A DNA stretch of 17,206 nucleotides from an uncultured Treponema sp. (GTDB lineage Bacteria; Spirochaetota; Spirochaetia; Treponematales; Treponemataceae): NCBI GenBank assembly GCA_937885235.1, contig CAKZZK010000160.1:1-17206 (forward strand). The letters run 5' to 3'. The translations under genes and the position numbers were made by a program. The notes under the pieces are model-generated. The model saw only the letters and a program-made list of their open reading frames with translations, ran no database searches and was not told the origin of the DNA. Positions within the stretch are counted from its first letter, which is position 1. Every line of letters begins with the position of its first letter. Below, piece by piece: positions 9,701-16,823 of the stretch.

Positions 9701-9828
9701 AAGCGCTCTTTCTGCAGGAGGGCGGGAACAATAACGTCCGAGCGGGCAAGCAGGGCAAAAGCTTCCCCCCCAGTTCCCACAGTCTGCCAGATTTTCACAG
9801 CACAGCCCATAGCGAGTAGAAAAATCAT
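6724..9828 (-). CDS. Helicase-nuclease, C-terminal fragment (SF1 helicase motifs, PD-(D/E)XK nuclease, DUF3320)
   Basis: The second part of a gene interrupted by a frameshift at the G7 run. The frame is open from about 9852 and its first ATG is at 9828, but real homology probably begins near 9764. In rejoined numbering (1551 residues): Walker B DEASQ at 938-942, a GDSKQMPP motif at about 962-969, VQGDERD at 1132-1138 and the SF1 motif VI NVAVTRAK at 1171-1178. A Vsr/MTES_1575-like nuclease domain lies at about 1232-1322, with KIDIGI (Asp1263) and VECDG (Glu1278, Asp1280). A DUF3320-like region follows at about 1380-1440 after an Ala/Glu-rich linker. The architecture is that of COG1112-type helicases fused to a restriction-like nuclease, thought to process nucleic acids and often found among defence or repair genes. 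Without the N-terminal part this fragment lacks the Walker A loop and has no ribosome-binding site of its own. All later motifs are intact, so decay, if any, is recent. Confidence 0.85.
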   Translation of the reverse strand: MIFLLAMGCAVKIWQTVGTGGEAFALLARSDVIVPALLQKERFESTANLVRQMADIAGTLLFQKERLDKVFELEIYAKDGRNWHNKLKKQYSSFFSRLFSKDYKTVVTELRLASRSGKKFAYEEAVEQTGVLRDYQQSLADFGERERQLEGMLGAAYKGVASDWRHIQEELGCLEALYGRGLAFVSLASMDGTAFAGEKQSFASYAERLSSLRASYSGSVAVLEGSFDTAVFDLSHSALPAVLAKCESCFAEMGKIDNWVRFTRLLRGLEEKGAAPYIAQVIADKVPAQLIVDAYRKAFYTQLLHALISATPEFDSFTRVSQDKAVALFSEKDKLQFEISKIQIQEKLSSQRPSLDMLTAKSPVSVLLREGEKKRKQKSIRNLIAETGDLVQVLKPCFLMSPLSVSMFLSNAISFDTVVFDEASQIFPQDAVGAVYRGKQLIVVGDSKQMPPSNFFTATLEVEDDEDLEDVMDFESILDMCTPSLPQSFLLWHYRSRYEQLIAFSNRNFYGGNLMTFPSASGGVEGTGVDYYYVDGTFDRRSHTNLAEAERVVDLVFEDIQRYPERSLGVVAFSVAQQNLIDSLLMRRRRLDVSHEDFFSHDKERPFFIKNLETVQGDERDTIIFSVAYGKDAQGKLLHNFGPLNRQGGERRLNVAVTRAKTNVQLVSSMHGADIDMGRTSSEGARLLKEYLDYAERGEKALGSGVSAASSFSMPERELEASVADFLRGKGYDVEMQVGCGSSKIDIGIKRKDGSYALAVECDGATYRNAANARDRDRLRREVLERMGWHYYRVWSTDWFKNTQIEKGRLLRAAEAALSAPAKLFAPVQKLEAAKPVAAAAEPGATKQEAAAGLAERAPEEHLAFPVYVEADIAAIVRAHGDVARNFHRIMKEILAVEAPLAEEYLLKRIPFLFGREKVTSTVKQQFEDYMQGCEAHGIIRRDGFLYLAGTSSYELRIPGAARDIKYIALEELASGIYTILTQNISADKESLYRTLVTALGFSRAGDAMNARLDAALVRLQGVVHIDGQTISLK

Positions 9829-11380
9829 CGCAGAGGGGAATCAAATTCTTTACGCAGGCAGTGAGCGTGGAAAGAGAGTCCTGAAGGGCGGCCTTCTCCT
9901 CAAAGGAAAGTCCTTCCTTTTGATAGCCATACCAGACGTTCTGCGTATAGTCCTCGCCGACAGTCTGCGTATAATCAGCATACTGGCCGAGCAGAGAACA
10001 GAGTTCCGAAAGATAAGCAGCACCCTTTGACTGCACGTCGGGGATAATGTATGACACATCCGGCGCAGTCCTCACACCCGCAAGGGCAGTATACAGCTCG
10101 TACACGCTGCAATCTATGCCCTCGCACCTGCGGTGCAGCTCTGCGGCATAGGAGTCAAGCTGCTTCTGGGCGGCGCACTTGGCTTCAATCTCCTTGTCAG
10201 CACGGGAGGACAGGCGGTAACGTTCCGCGCGGAGAGTGCGGCACAGCTCGTCTATGACAGCCTTCTTGTTCGATTTATGGCTGTGCAGCTCAAGACAGAA
10301 GTCTGAAAGCCCCGCAGCCTTAAGCTTGTCGTAGACCACGTTCAAAGCGGCAAGCTTTTCCGACACAAAAAGCACTTTCTTTCCATTATAAAGACATTCT
10401 GCGACGATATTGGTGATGGTCTGGCTCTTGCCCGTACCGGGGGGTCCCTGCAAGACAAAGCTTTTTCCGCTCCGCGCCAAGGCGATGGCATTCAGCTGGC
10501 TAGAATCCGCATCCACCACCGTATGGAGCTCTGTAAGCAGATTTTCATCAGGAGAGCGCGCAGGGGGAACGATCTGGCTTCCCTGCCCTTCACCAAGCAA
10601 TATGCAGACATTCTCGTTCTGCAAAATCTGGGCGGCATTGTCCTTCATATCACGGTACATATTCATCTTCAAGAAGGAAAATATACCGAGCTTGCATTCG
10701 GCAAGCACCGTCCAGTCAAGCGGCAGGACGAGGGCTGTCACTTTTTCCAGATAGGAGGCAAGGCTTTCACCATCGCCATACTCAGGTAGGGAGATATTGT
10801 ATTCCGCTTGCAGTATATAGTTCAGCGTGGGATTTATCACTATGTCGTCGCCCGTAAGCTTTATCTGATAGGGGCTCGTGGCGGATTTGTTTTCCAAAGA
10901 GACAGGCACAAGCAAAAGCGGGGCAAGGAAATACGGGGAGTTTTCCTTCTGCTCCCGCCAGCGGACAAAGCCAAAAGCAAGATACGTTACATTGACGCCC
11001 GTTTCATCAAGCGCGCTGCGAGCCTTTTTGTCAAGCACCTTCATGACGGCGACAGGCTCGCTGACCTTGCCATAAACCAAGACTTGGTTTGGCTTCTTTA
11101 CCAGACTTGCATAACGCGACAGGTATTCCTCTTTTGCCAGATACTGGGAAACTGACGACGAAAGGCGGGGATCATCCAGACTTTTTTCTTCGGTAATTTT
11201 CGGTCCCACTACCTCAAAGGATGCCATGCCGTCGCATTTGCCAAAAAGCAGAGGCGCTTCCGGACTGACGATTTCCAGTGAAGATGTCTTTGAATCCTTG
11301 AAATTGATCAGATTGTTCCTCTTGCTTGTATCCAGCAAGAGCTGCGCCCACTTGTCTAATTTTCTCGTATCTCTATCCAT
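9698..11380 (-). CDS. Helicase-nuclease, N-terminal fragment (DUF4011 + helicase Walker A)
   Basis: This frame starts at ATG 11380, preceded by AGGACAGG five bases upstream, and lies 21 bases after the lon stop, so it is probably in the lon operon. Residues about 8-230 match the DUF4011 start of large helicases (LDKWAQLLLDTSKRNNLINF). Residues 290-350 hold the superfamily I ATPase entry: SSQLNAI, then Walker A GPPGTGKS at 312-319 and VLFVSEKLAAL. A long helical region rich in charged residues follows. After Trp537 the frame passes through a run of seven G and then continues for about 22 residues of low-quality, Cys/Pro-rich sequence to a stop at 9698, which marks it as out of frame. Removing one G joins it directly to the downstream frame as NWGEAFALL. 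As written it has a Walker A loop but no Walker B, so alone it should not be an active helicase. Confidence 0.82.
   Translation of the reverse strand: MDRDTRKLDKWAQLLLDTSKRNNLINFKDSKTSSLEIVSPEAPLLFGKCDGMASFEVVGPKITEEKSLDDPRLSSSVSQYLAKEEYLSRYASLVKKPNQVLVYGKVSEPVAVMKVLDKKARSALDETGVNVTYLAFGFVRWREQKENSPYFLAPLLLVPVSLENKSATSPYQIKLTGDDIVINPTLNYILQAEYNISLPEYGDGESLASYLEKVTALVLPLDWTVLAECKLGIFSFLKMNMYRDMKDNAAQILQNENVCILLGEGQGSQIVPPARSPDENLLTELHTVVDADSSQLNAIALARSGKSFVLQGPPGTGKSQTITNIVAECLYNGKKVLFVSEKLAALNVVYDKLKAAGLSDFCLELHSHKSNKKAVIDELCRTLRAERYRLSSRADKEIEAKCAAQKQLDSYAAELHRRCEGIDCSVYELYTALAGVRTAPDVSYIIPDVQSKGAAYLSELCSLLGQYADYTQTVGEDYTQNVWYGYQKEGLSFEEKAALQDSLSTLTACVKNLIPLCDDFSTRYGLCCENLADCGNWGGSFCPACPLGRYCSRPPAERAL
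9765..9771 (-). repeat. G7 homopolymer at the frameshift of the helicase-nuclease
   Basis: Seven C on the plus strand (seven G in the coding sense) at codons 537-539. With seven G the N-terminal frame ends early; with six G the two frames join into one 1551-residue protein running 11380 to 6724. The downstream frame has a stop at about 9850 and the upstream frame one at 9698, so the shift must fall between them. This is the only long homopolymer noticed at a sensible junction there. It may be a real mutation, a slippage (phase-variation) site or a sequencing error. Confidence 0.8.
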
Positions 11381-11401
11381 AAAAACCTGTCCTAAACGTG
11401 A

Positions 11402-13984
11402 TTAGAAAACCCGTTCCATTACCTCGTTCACGTGGCTCACGGGGACGAAGGTAATGCCTTCCTTCACGCGTTCGGGAATTTCCTCAAGGTCGCGGAGGTT
11501 CGCCTGAGGGATGAGTATGGTCTTTATTTTATTGCGCTTGGCAGCGACAGTCTTTTCGCGAAGCCCGCCTATGGGCAGCACCTGCCCCGTCAAGCTCAGC
11601 TCGCCCGTCATAGCAAGATTTGGCTTTATCTTCTTGCCGCGAAGGAGCGACATAAACGCAGTCGCCATCGTAATGCCCGCAGAAGGTCCGTCCTTCGGCG
11701 TCGCACCTTCTGGAATGTGCAGGTGGATGGTATTTTTCTCAAACCATTCCGCATCTTTAAAGCCCTTGTCAATGGCGTTCTGCTTTGCCCATGTCATGGC
11801 AATCTGGGCGCTCTCCTTCATCACATCGCCAAGCTTGCCCGTAAGCTGCAGCCCGCCCTTGCTCGATGAAAAGGCAAGGCTCTCAATGAGCAGCGTATCG
11901 CCGCCCATGCTCGTCCATGCAAGCCCAATCGCCGTTCCCGGCACACCCGCAACCTTTATCTGGCTCTCATCAAAGACAGCCTTGCCCAGATACTTTCGCA
12001 CCTCGGGGACATCAATGGTATACGCCTTGCTGCCAAACGCCGCCCGTATCTTTGCAGCCTCCTCCTGAAAGCGCTTTTCCCGCATGGCAAGGAATTCTTC
12101 TTCCTTTTCCCTCAGGATTTTCTCGTCATTGGAGGCCTGCTCTTTTGCCTGTTCCTCCGTCAGCTCCGCTTTCTTCTTCTTTCCGCGGGAAGCTTCAAGC
12201 TTTTTCTTTTCGTCTTCGCGGAATTCTTCAACGCTCGGCAGGGAAACAGGCGGGTTCTTCGATTCAAATTCTTCCACGCGCTCAAAAATCAGCTTGCGGT
12301 TTATCTTGTCAATACACTTTTCGTAGTTCCTCACCCCCGCCTCTCGCGCGTACTCGGTAGCGATGAGGCTCAGCGCAGCCTTTGTATACTTCACTTGCGT
12401 CTTCTTCAAGCCGTTTTTCTCCAGATTTTTGGGAACAAGATGCCGTTTCGCTATCTCTATCTTCTCCTGCTCGATGTAGCCAGAAATCTCAATCACCTCT
12501 GCCCTGTCCAACAGGGGCTGAGGGATGGTGTCGAGCGTGTTTGCCGTGAGGATAAAGAAGACATTGCTCAGGTCAAAGGGCAGGTCAAGATAGGTGTCGC
12601 GGAAATTGCTGTTTTGTTCCGGGTCAAGCACCTCTAAGAGCGCGGCAGATGGGTCTCCTTGCGCGCTCGCGTTCATCTTGTCCACCTCGTCTATCATAAA
12701 GACAGGGGACTTTGTCTTGGTGATCTTCAAGCCGGTGATTATCTGCCCCGGCATTGATGCGATGTAGGTACGGCGAAAACCCTTTATCTTTGCCTCGTCA
12801 TGCTCGCCGCCCACACTGAAACGGAAAAATGGCCGATGCATGGCATGGGCAATGGAATGACCAATGCTCGTCTTTCCCACGCCCGGCGGTCCCACGAGGA
12901 TGAGCACCCCGCCCTTCCCGTCATGCTTGAGCTTGCGTACAGAAAGATACTCCAAAATGCGCTTTTTCACGTCTTCAAGCCCGTAGTGGTCGTCTTCAAG
13001 GACTTTCCGCGCCTCTGCGAGGTTGAAGTTTTCCACAGGCTTGTCGTTCCACGGCAGATTGCAGACAAGGTCAAGGAAGTTGCGGCTGGACATATAGTCG
13101 GGGTCATGGGACTCCGTAAGCTGGAACTTCTCCAGCTCGCTGTCCGTCACCTCTTTTATCTCGCCTGTAAAATGGAAGGAATCTATCTTTGCCTTGAATT
13201 TCTGGTAGTCGCTAGACTTGGAATCGCTTGCGATGCCCAGCTCCTCCTGAATGCTTTTCAGCTCTTCGCGCAGGAAATAGTCGCGCTGGTTTTTTTCAAC
13301 CCTGTCGTTAATCTCGCTCTGGATCTTCTTCTGCACGCGGAGGATTTCCTCCTCCTTCTTGATATAGACAAGCACCTGGTTCATGCGTTCGCGCACATTG
13401 AGCGTGGCAAGCACCTGCTGCTGCTCCTCTTTTTCGATATTCAGGATAGAGGCAACAAAATCCGCAATCTTGCCGGGATGGTCTATGTTCACCATGTTCA
13501 GCCGCATTTCTTCGGTGAACATGGGGTTATTCTCGCTGATTTCCTTCATCTCGCTCACGATGGCACGGGTGAGCGCTTTGATTTCAAACTGGTCGTCCTC
13601 GATATCCTCCAGATACTCCACTGCTGCCACCATGGGATTTGCGGGGCTGAGGGATTTGCGTATCTTGAAGCGTTCTATGGTAGAGACAAAGGCATTCACT
13701 CCGCCGTCGGGAAGGTTTATCTTCTTGATGATGCGGGCAACAGTGCCAATGTCGTGTATATCCGCCATAGTGGGGTGTTCAACCTCGTTCTTGAGCATAA
13801 CGATGCCGATATAGCCGTCACCGCTGTATGCTTCTTCTATAATCTTCGTGTCATCAGAGTTATTGATCATGAGGGGGGTAAAGATGCCCGGAAAAATAGG
13901 GCGTCCACCTATCGGAATGATATACAGCTTGCCCGGCAGCTCTTCCCGCGCGGGAAGCCCCGTTGCGTTGTTTTCACTAGTCAT
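11402..13984 (-). CDS. lon: ATP-dependent Lon protease
   Basis: 860 residues from the ATG at 13984. Lon degrades misfolded and regulatory proteins in the cytoplasm as a hexamer. The N-terminal substrate-binding domain runs about 18-210 (LYIIPIGGRPIFPGIFTPL), followed by the helical linker ending near YFLREELKSIQEELG. The AAA+ module has Walker A GPPGVGKT at 365-372 and Walker B VFMIDEVDK at 428-436. The protease domain has the catalytic dyad Ser768 (KDGPSAG) and Lys811 (LREKTVAAK), 43 residues apart exactly as in E. coli. Between the AAA+ small domain and the protease domain (about 570-655) lies an extra stretch of roughly 75 residues, very rich in Lys and Glu and probably coiled coil, absent from E. 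coli Lon (784 residues). An in-frame GTG at 14002 could add six residues, but it overlaps the promoter spacer and has no ribosome-binding site. Confidence 0.95.
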   Translation of the reverse strand: MTSENNATGLPAREELPGKLYIIPIGGRPIFPGIFTPLMINNSDDTKIIEEAYSGDGYIGIVMLKNEVEHPTMADIHDIGTVARIIKKINLPDGGVNAFVSTIERFKIRKSLSPANPMVAAVEYLEDIEDDQFEIKALTRAIVSEMKEISENNPMFTEEMRLNMVNIDHPGKIADFVASILNIEKEEQQQVLATLNVRERMNQVLVYIKKEEEILRVQKKIQSEINDRVEKNQRDYFLREELKSIQEELGIASDSKSSDYQKFKAKIDSFHFTGEIKEVTDSELEKFQLTESHDPDYMSSRNFLDLVCNLPWNDKPVENFNLAEARKVLEDDHYGLEDVKKRILEYLSVRKLKHDGKGGVLILVGPPGVGKTSIGHSIAHAMHRPFFRFSVGGEHDEAKIKGFRRTYIASMPGQIITGLKITKTKSPVFMIDEVDKMNASAQGDPSAALLEVLDPEQNSNFRDTYLDLPFDLSNVFFILTANTLDTIPQPLLDRAEVIEISGYIEQEKIEIAKRHLVPKNLEKNGLKKTQVKYTKAALSLIATEYAREAGVRNYEKCIDKINRKLIFERVEEFESKNPPVSLPSVEEFREDEKKKLEASRGKKKKAELTEEQAKEQASNDEKILREKEEEFLAMREKRFQEEAAKIRAAFGSKAYTIDVPEVRKYLGKAVFDESQIKVAGVPGTAIGLAWTSMGGDTLLIESLAFSSSKGGLQLTGKLGDVMKESAQIAMTWAKQNAIDKGFKDAEWFEKNTIHLHIPEGATPKDGPSAGITMATAFMSLLRGKKIKPNLAMTGELSLTGQVLPIGGLREKTVAAKRNKIKTILIPQANLRDLEEIPERVKEGITFVPVSHVNEVMERVF

Positions 13985-13990
13985 ACTATC

Positions 13991-14019
13991 ATTATACTTC
14001 ACGCAGGGGAAAAAGGCAA
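13991..14019 (-). promoter_or_regulatory. Predicted sigma70-type promoter of lon
   Basis: On the minus strand TTGCCT (14014-14019) and a perfect TATAAT (13991-13996) are 17 bases apart. The expected start point, seven bases downstream, is the A of the ATG at 13984. No Shine-Dalgarno sequence is present, so the mRNA is predicted to be leaderless. No heat-shock inverted repeat of the CIRCE type was noticed next to it. Confidence 0.55.
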
Positions 14020-14062
14020 ACGCAATTCACCCCATACCCTCTATGAGAAAAATAGTCATCAA

Positions 14063-14083
14063 TTCCTATTGACTTTATAGGAA
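14063..14083. promoter_or_regulatory. Palindromic operator upstream of the ABC importer (TTCCTAT-N7-ATAGGAA)
   Basis: A perfect inverted repeat with 7-base arms (14063-14069 and 14077-14083) and a 7-base centre. It overlaps the -35 element TTGACT (14069-14074) of the importer promoter, a position suited to repression. The inner core TCCTAT-N7-ATAGGA is repeated exactly at 16809-16827 before the reductase-like gene. Its regulator is unknown; the sequence does not look like a standard Fur, FNR or Rex box. Confidence 0.7.
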
Positions 14084-14097
14084 AAATACAACATAGT
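14069..14097 (+). promoter_or_regulatory. Predicted promoter of the ABC importer operon
   Basis: TTGACT (14069-14074), 17 bases, then CATAGT (14092-14097), a weaker -10. The ATG at 14103 begins six bases after the -10 and has no ribosome-binding site, again pointing to a leaderless or nearly leaderless transcript. The operator palindrome overlaps the -35. The region between this promoter and that of lon is only about 45 bases. Confidence 0.45.
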
Positions 14098-14102
14098 ATC
14101 GC

Positions 14103-14975
14103 ATGATGATTTTTAGCACAAACAGAAACAAGCTATTAATATACGCTATCTTTGTTTTTGCCGCTTCTATAACGTGCGCGGCCGAAAAGATAAAAACGAA
14201 AAAGCCTGCAAATGTTGTTGCGCTCTCAAAGTCGGTGGCTGAGATGTGGCTTTTGAGCGGTGGCAGCCTTGTAGGGACGACAACAGATGCGCTCGACCTC
14301 GAAGGCATCGGCAGTGCGGTCAGTGTGGGCACGCTCACAACGACAAGCATGGAGGCTGTTGTGTCTCTTAATCCGAGCCTCGTCATCTTGACGAAAGATA
14401 TTCCGCTCCACAAAAAGCTCACGGAAAATTGCCGCGCACTCGGCATCCGAACCTACATTGTGGATGTCAAGAACTTTGCTGATTACGAGAGAATTATGCG
14501 CAATTTTACCAAAGAAACAGGCAGAGCGGATCTATTTGAAAAGAATGTGCTTTCCGTCAAACGCGAGATTGTTTCTCTCTGTGCGGACGCAAAAAAGAGG
14601 ACGAGAGGAACGCAGGCGACATATCTTTTTCTTCGCACGAGTTCGGTAAAAAACAAGGTGCTCAAAGATCATTTCGGTAATGAGATCTTTCAGAATTTAG
14701 GACTGCGTTCGATTGTATCAGACGACAGCGCACTAGATGAATTAAGCGTGGAAGCTATCGTGCTCGAAGACCCCGATTATATTTTCGTGGTGGCTCAAGG
14801 CGACCAGAAACGCGCTGAAGAAGCATTCCGCAAAGCGTATTCAAGTCACCCCGCGTGGAAATCGCTCAGCGCAGCAAAAAATGGACACGTCATCATGCTG
14901 CCGAAAGAGCTTTTTAACTATAAACCTAACGCTTCTTGGGCAAAAGCGTATCAGTATGTGCGGGATGTACTTTGA
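14103..14975 (+). CDS. ABC importer periplasmic binding protein (BtuF/FhuD-like, iron/cobalamin/haem family)
   Basis: 290 residues. It has a basic N-terminus, a hydrophobic signal (about 11-22, IYAIFVFAASITC) and a possible spirochaete-type lipobox SITC with Cys25, so it may be a lipoprotein; cleavage by signal peptidase I after Ala-Ala is the alternative. The mature part follows the class III binding protein fold: VVALSKSVAEMWLLSGG with VGTTTDA, then SMEAVVSLNPSLVILT, a long helix bridging two lobes, and the second lobe ending SHPAWKSLSAAKNGHVIMLP. These are standard PF01497 landmarks for carriers of iron-siderophore, haem or cobalamin. The substrate cannot be told from sequence. Two adjacent ATG codons (14103, 14106) are possible starts. 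The stop overlaps the permease start by one base, so the three importer genes form one operon. Confidence 0.87.
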   Translation: MMIFSTNRNKLLIYAIFVFAASITCAAEKIKTKKPANVVALSKSVAEMWLLSGGSLVGTTTDALDLEGIGSAVSVGTLTTTSMEAVVSLNPSLVILTKDIPLHKKLTENCRALGIRTYIVDVKNFADYERIMRNFTKETGRADLFEKNVLSVKREIVSLCADAKKRTRGTQATYLFLRTSSVKNKVLKDHFGNEIFQNLGLRSIVSDDSALDELSVEAIVLEDPDYIFVVAQGDQKRAEEAFRKAYSSHPAWKSLSAAKNGHVIMLPKELFNYKPNASWAKAYQYVRDVL

Positions 14976-15994
14976 TGGCGCAAAATCGTCTTTCTCTGCG
15001 CTTTTCTGTTCTCGCTGCGACGGGAGGATTCTTTTTTGTGCTCTTATTCAGTTTTGCCGCCTTTGCAGGAACGAGAAGCCTTTCCTTTATAGACGGCATC
15101 TCTGCGGCAGTTTCGCTGCTTTCAGGCAGCGGGAACGGCGGCAGCAGCGCGACGATCCTGCTGCATCTGCGGCTTCCTCGCGCAACAGGAGCAACTCTTT
15201 GCGGCGCGTCCCTTTCTGTGTCTGGCTTGCTCCTGCAGCTGAGCCTGAACAATGCGCTTGCAAGTCCCGGCATTATCGGAGTGAATGCAGGCGCAGGCTT
15301 TTTCGCGCTCCTCGCTTCGCTCGCTTTTCCGTATGCCACGCTTATACGTGCAGCAGGGGCATTCTCCGGTGCGCTTTTAGCAGTATTCATCGTATATCTT
15401 ATCAGCGAGCGCGCAGGAATCAGCAAGACATCGCTTGTGCTTTCTGGCATGGCGGTTTCTTCGCTGCTGACAGCAGGCATAGATATTTTGATCACCGCAT
15501 ATCCCGAAATCATTTCAGACAAAATCGCATTCAGCCTTGGCGGGTTTCAGAACCTAAGTATTGCGTCAGTGCGAATCGCCGCACCGATAATCGCGCTTTC
15601 GCTTGTCGCTGCGCTTTTGCTTGCAGGGGGGATAGACCTTTTTGCGCTCGGAGATGAGGCGGCTTTCGGGCTGGGGCTCAACGTGCGCGCTTGCCGTCTC
15701 GCCGCAATCGCGACGGCGGCGGTGCTTGCAGGCACGGCAGTGAGCGTCTGCGGACTTCTGGGCTTCGTAGGATTACTCGTACCAAACCTCGTGCGGCTGG
15801 GCGGGAAGCAGAATACGAGACAAAGCATTATCCTCTGCGTCATTCTCGGTGCAGATTTTCTGCTACTCTGCGATGTGCTTTCCCGCACGCTCTTTTTTCC
15901 CTATGAGCTTCCCGTCGGACTGTTTCTCTCATGCATGGGTTCGCCGTTTTTTATCTGGATGCTTGTTTCCCGACGCAAGAGGCTCTCTGTATGA
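14975..15994 (+). CDS. ABC importer permease, FecCD/BtuC family
   Basis: 339 residues, very hydrophobic, with about ten predicted membrane helices as expected of the family. Recognisable family stretches are RLPRATGATLCGASLSVSG, the NNALASPGIIGVNAGAGF loop, GLLGFVGLLVPNLVRL (usual form GFVGLxxPHxxR, here with Asn instead of His) and LPVGLFLSCMGSPFF near the C-terminus. It forms the membrane channel of the importer with the binding protein before it and the ATPase after it. I start it at ATG 14975, which shares a base with the upstream TGA (TGATG). A longer in-frame form beginning at 14936 would reach into the binding-protein gene and adds nothing family-like. Confidence 0.92.
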   Translation: MAQNRLSLRFSVLAATGGFFFVLLFSFAAFAGTRSLSFIDGISAAVSLLSGSGNGGSSATILLHLRLPRATGATLCGASLSVSGLLLQLSLNNALASPGIIGVNAGAGFFALLASLAFPYATLIRAAGAFSGALLAVFIVYLISERAGISKTSLVLSGMAVSSLLTAGIDILITAYPEIISDKIAFSLGGFQNLSIASVRIAAPIIALSLVAALLLAGGIDLFALGDEAAFGLGLNVRACRLAAIATAAVLAGTAVSVCGLLGFVGLLVPNLVRLGGKQNTRQSIILCVILGADFLLLCDVLSRTLFFPYELPVGLFLSCMGSPFFIWMLVSRRKRLSV

Positions 15995-16752
15995 TCCGCA
16001 TTGAACATCTCAAAGCCGGCTACTCTGGAAAGATAATGCTTGACATCGACTCCCTTGCATTTGACAGCGGCAAAATGACGGCAATCGTCGGGCTGAACGG
16101 CAGCGGAAAATCAACGCTGCTAAAAGCAATTTTGGGGATGCATCTATACGAGGGCACCGTGCAGCTCGACGGCAAAGACCTGCATGCGCTTTCGTATAAA
16201 GAACGAGCGCGGAAAATCGCCTACCTCCCGCAACTCAATCAAGTGAATCTTCTCGATGTATTCACGCTTGTCAGCCACGGACGTTTTCCGTATCTCGGCT
16301 TTTCAAAAGTGCTCGGTAAAAGGGACAAAGAGCTTGTCGAGAATGCGTTACGCCTCACGGATATGTGGGATAAGCGCGATAAAAGCGTAAGCGCCCTCAG
16401 CGGCGGCGAGCAGCAGCGGGCGTATCTTGCAATGATCATCGCACAAGACACGAAGATGATACTACTTGACGAACCGACCACTTATATGGATATCAAACAT
16501 CAAGTAGAAATGCTTGCTGTCTTAAAGCAATTGTCGCATGAGGGACGAGGGATTATCCTCACAAGCCACGATTTGCCCCAAAGCTTTAGCGAATGCGATG
16601 AAGTACGCCTTATTCATTCCGGCAAGATTGTCGCTAGCGGCACAAGCGCAGATGTGCTCTCAGACCGCAATACAATACGAAACGTTATGGGTGTGGGCTT
16701 GCAGAAAACGCAGGGCGACGGCTGTTTGTACAAATATAGTCTGGTTTTATAA
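15991..16752 (+). CDS. ABC importer ATPase (FepC/BtuD-like)
   Basis: 253 residues from ATG 15991, which overlaps the permease stop as ATGA. All ATPase motifs are intact: Walker A GLNGSGKS (34-41), Q-loop Gln81 (YLPQLNQ), signature LSGGEQQR (136-143), Walker B MILLDEPT (156-163) with catalytic Glu161, and switch His193 (TSHD). The VSHGRFPYLGF segment (94-104) is typical of the FepC/BtuD/HmuV branch, which energises uptake of iron chelates, haem or cobalamin. It completes the binding protein-permease-ATPase set. A longer frame beginning at 15931 lies inside the permease gene and was not used. No obvious hairpin terminator follows; 109 bases separate it from the next gene. Confidence 0.94.
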   Translation: MIRIEHLKAGYSGKIMLDIDSLAFDSGKMTAIVGLNGSGKSTLLKAILGMHLYEGTVQLDGKDLHALSYKERARKIAYLPQLNQVNLLDVFTLVSHGRFPYLGFSKVLGKRDKELVENALRLTDMWDKRDKSVSALSGGEQQRAYLAMIIAQDTKMILLDEPTTYMDIKHQVEMLAVLKQLSHEGRGIILTSHDLPQSFSECDEVRLIHSGKIVASGTSADVLSDRNTIRNVMGVGLQKTQGDGCLYKYSLVL

Positions 16753-16794
16753 TCATAGGAAACATTGAATGCAAAATCAGAAGCTGAAAGGCTA

Positions 16795-16823
16795 TTGACA
16801 AAGAAATATCCTATTTATATGAT
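16795..16823 (+). promoter_or_regulatory. Predicted strong promoter of the reductase-like gene
   Basis: A consensus TTGACA (16795-16800), 17 bases, then TATGAT (16818-16823). The predicted start near 16830 gives a leader of about 30 bases containing AGGAGG. The operator palindrome overlaps its spacer and -10. Confidence 0.65.

Noticed and set aside
13985..14002. GTG start for lon, adding six residues
   Set aside because: It lies upstream of and across a perfect TATAAT and has no ribosome-binding site; ATG 13984 matches the predicted transcript start.
12800..14080. 426-codon plus-strand open frame opposite lon
   Set aside because: It lies entirely over the well-supported lon gene, has a Leu/His/Val-rich composition typical of the antisense of charged coding sequence, and shows no family motif.
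14063..14083. Identification of the palindrome as a Fur, FNR or Rex box
   Set aside because: The arms TTCCTAT/ATAGGAA with a 7-base centre do not match the usual consensus of those regulators.
16742..16760. Third copy of the palindrome near the ATPase stop
   Set aside because: Only the right half ATAGGA is present; the left half matches at three of six positions.
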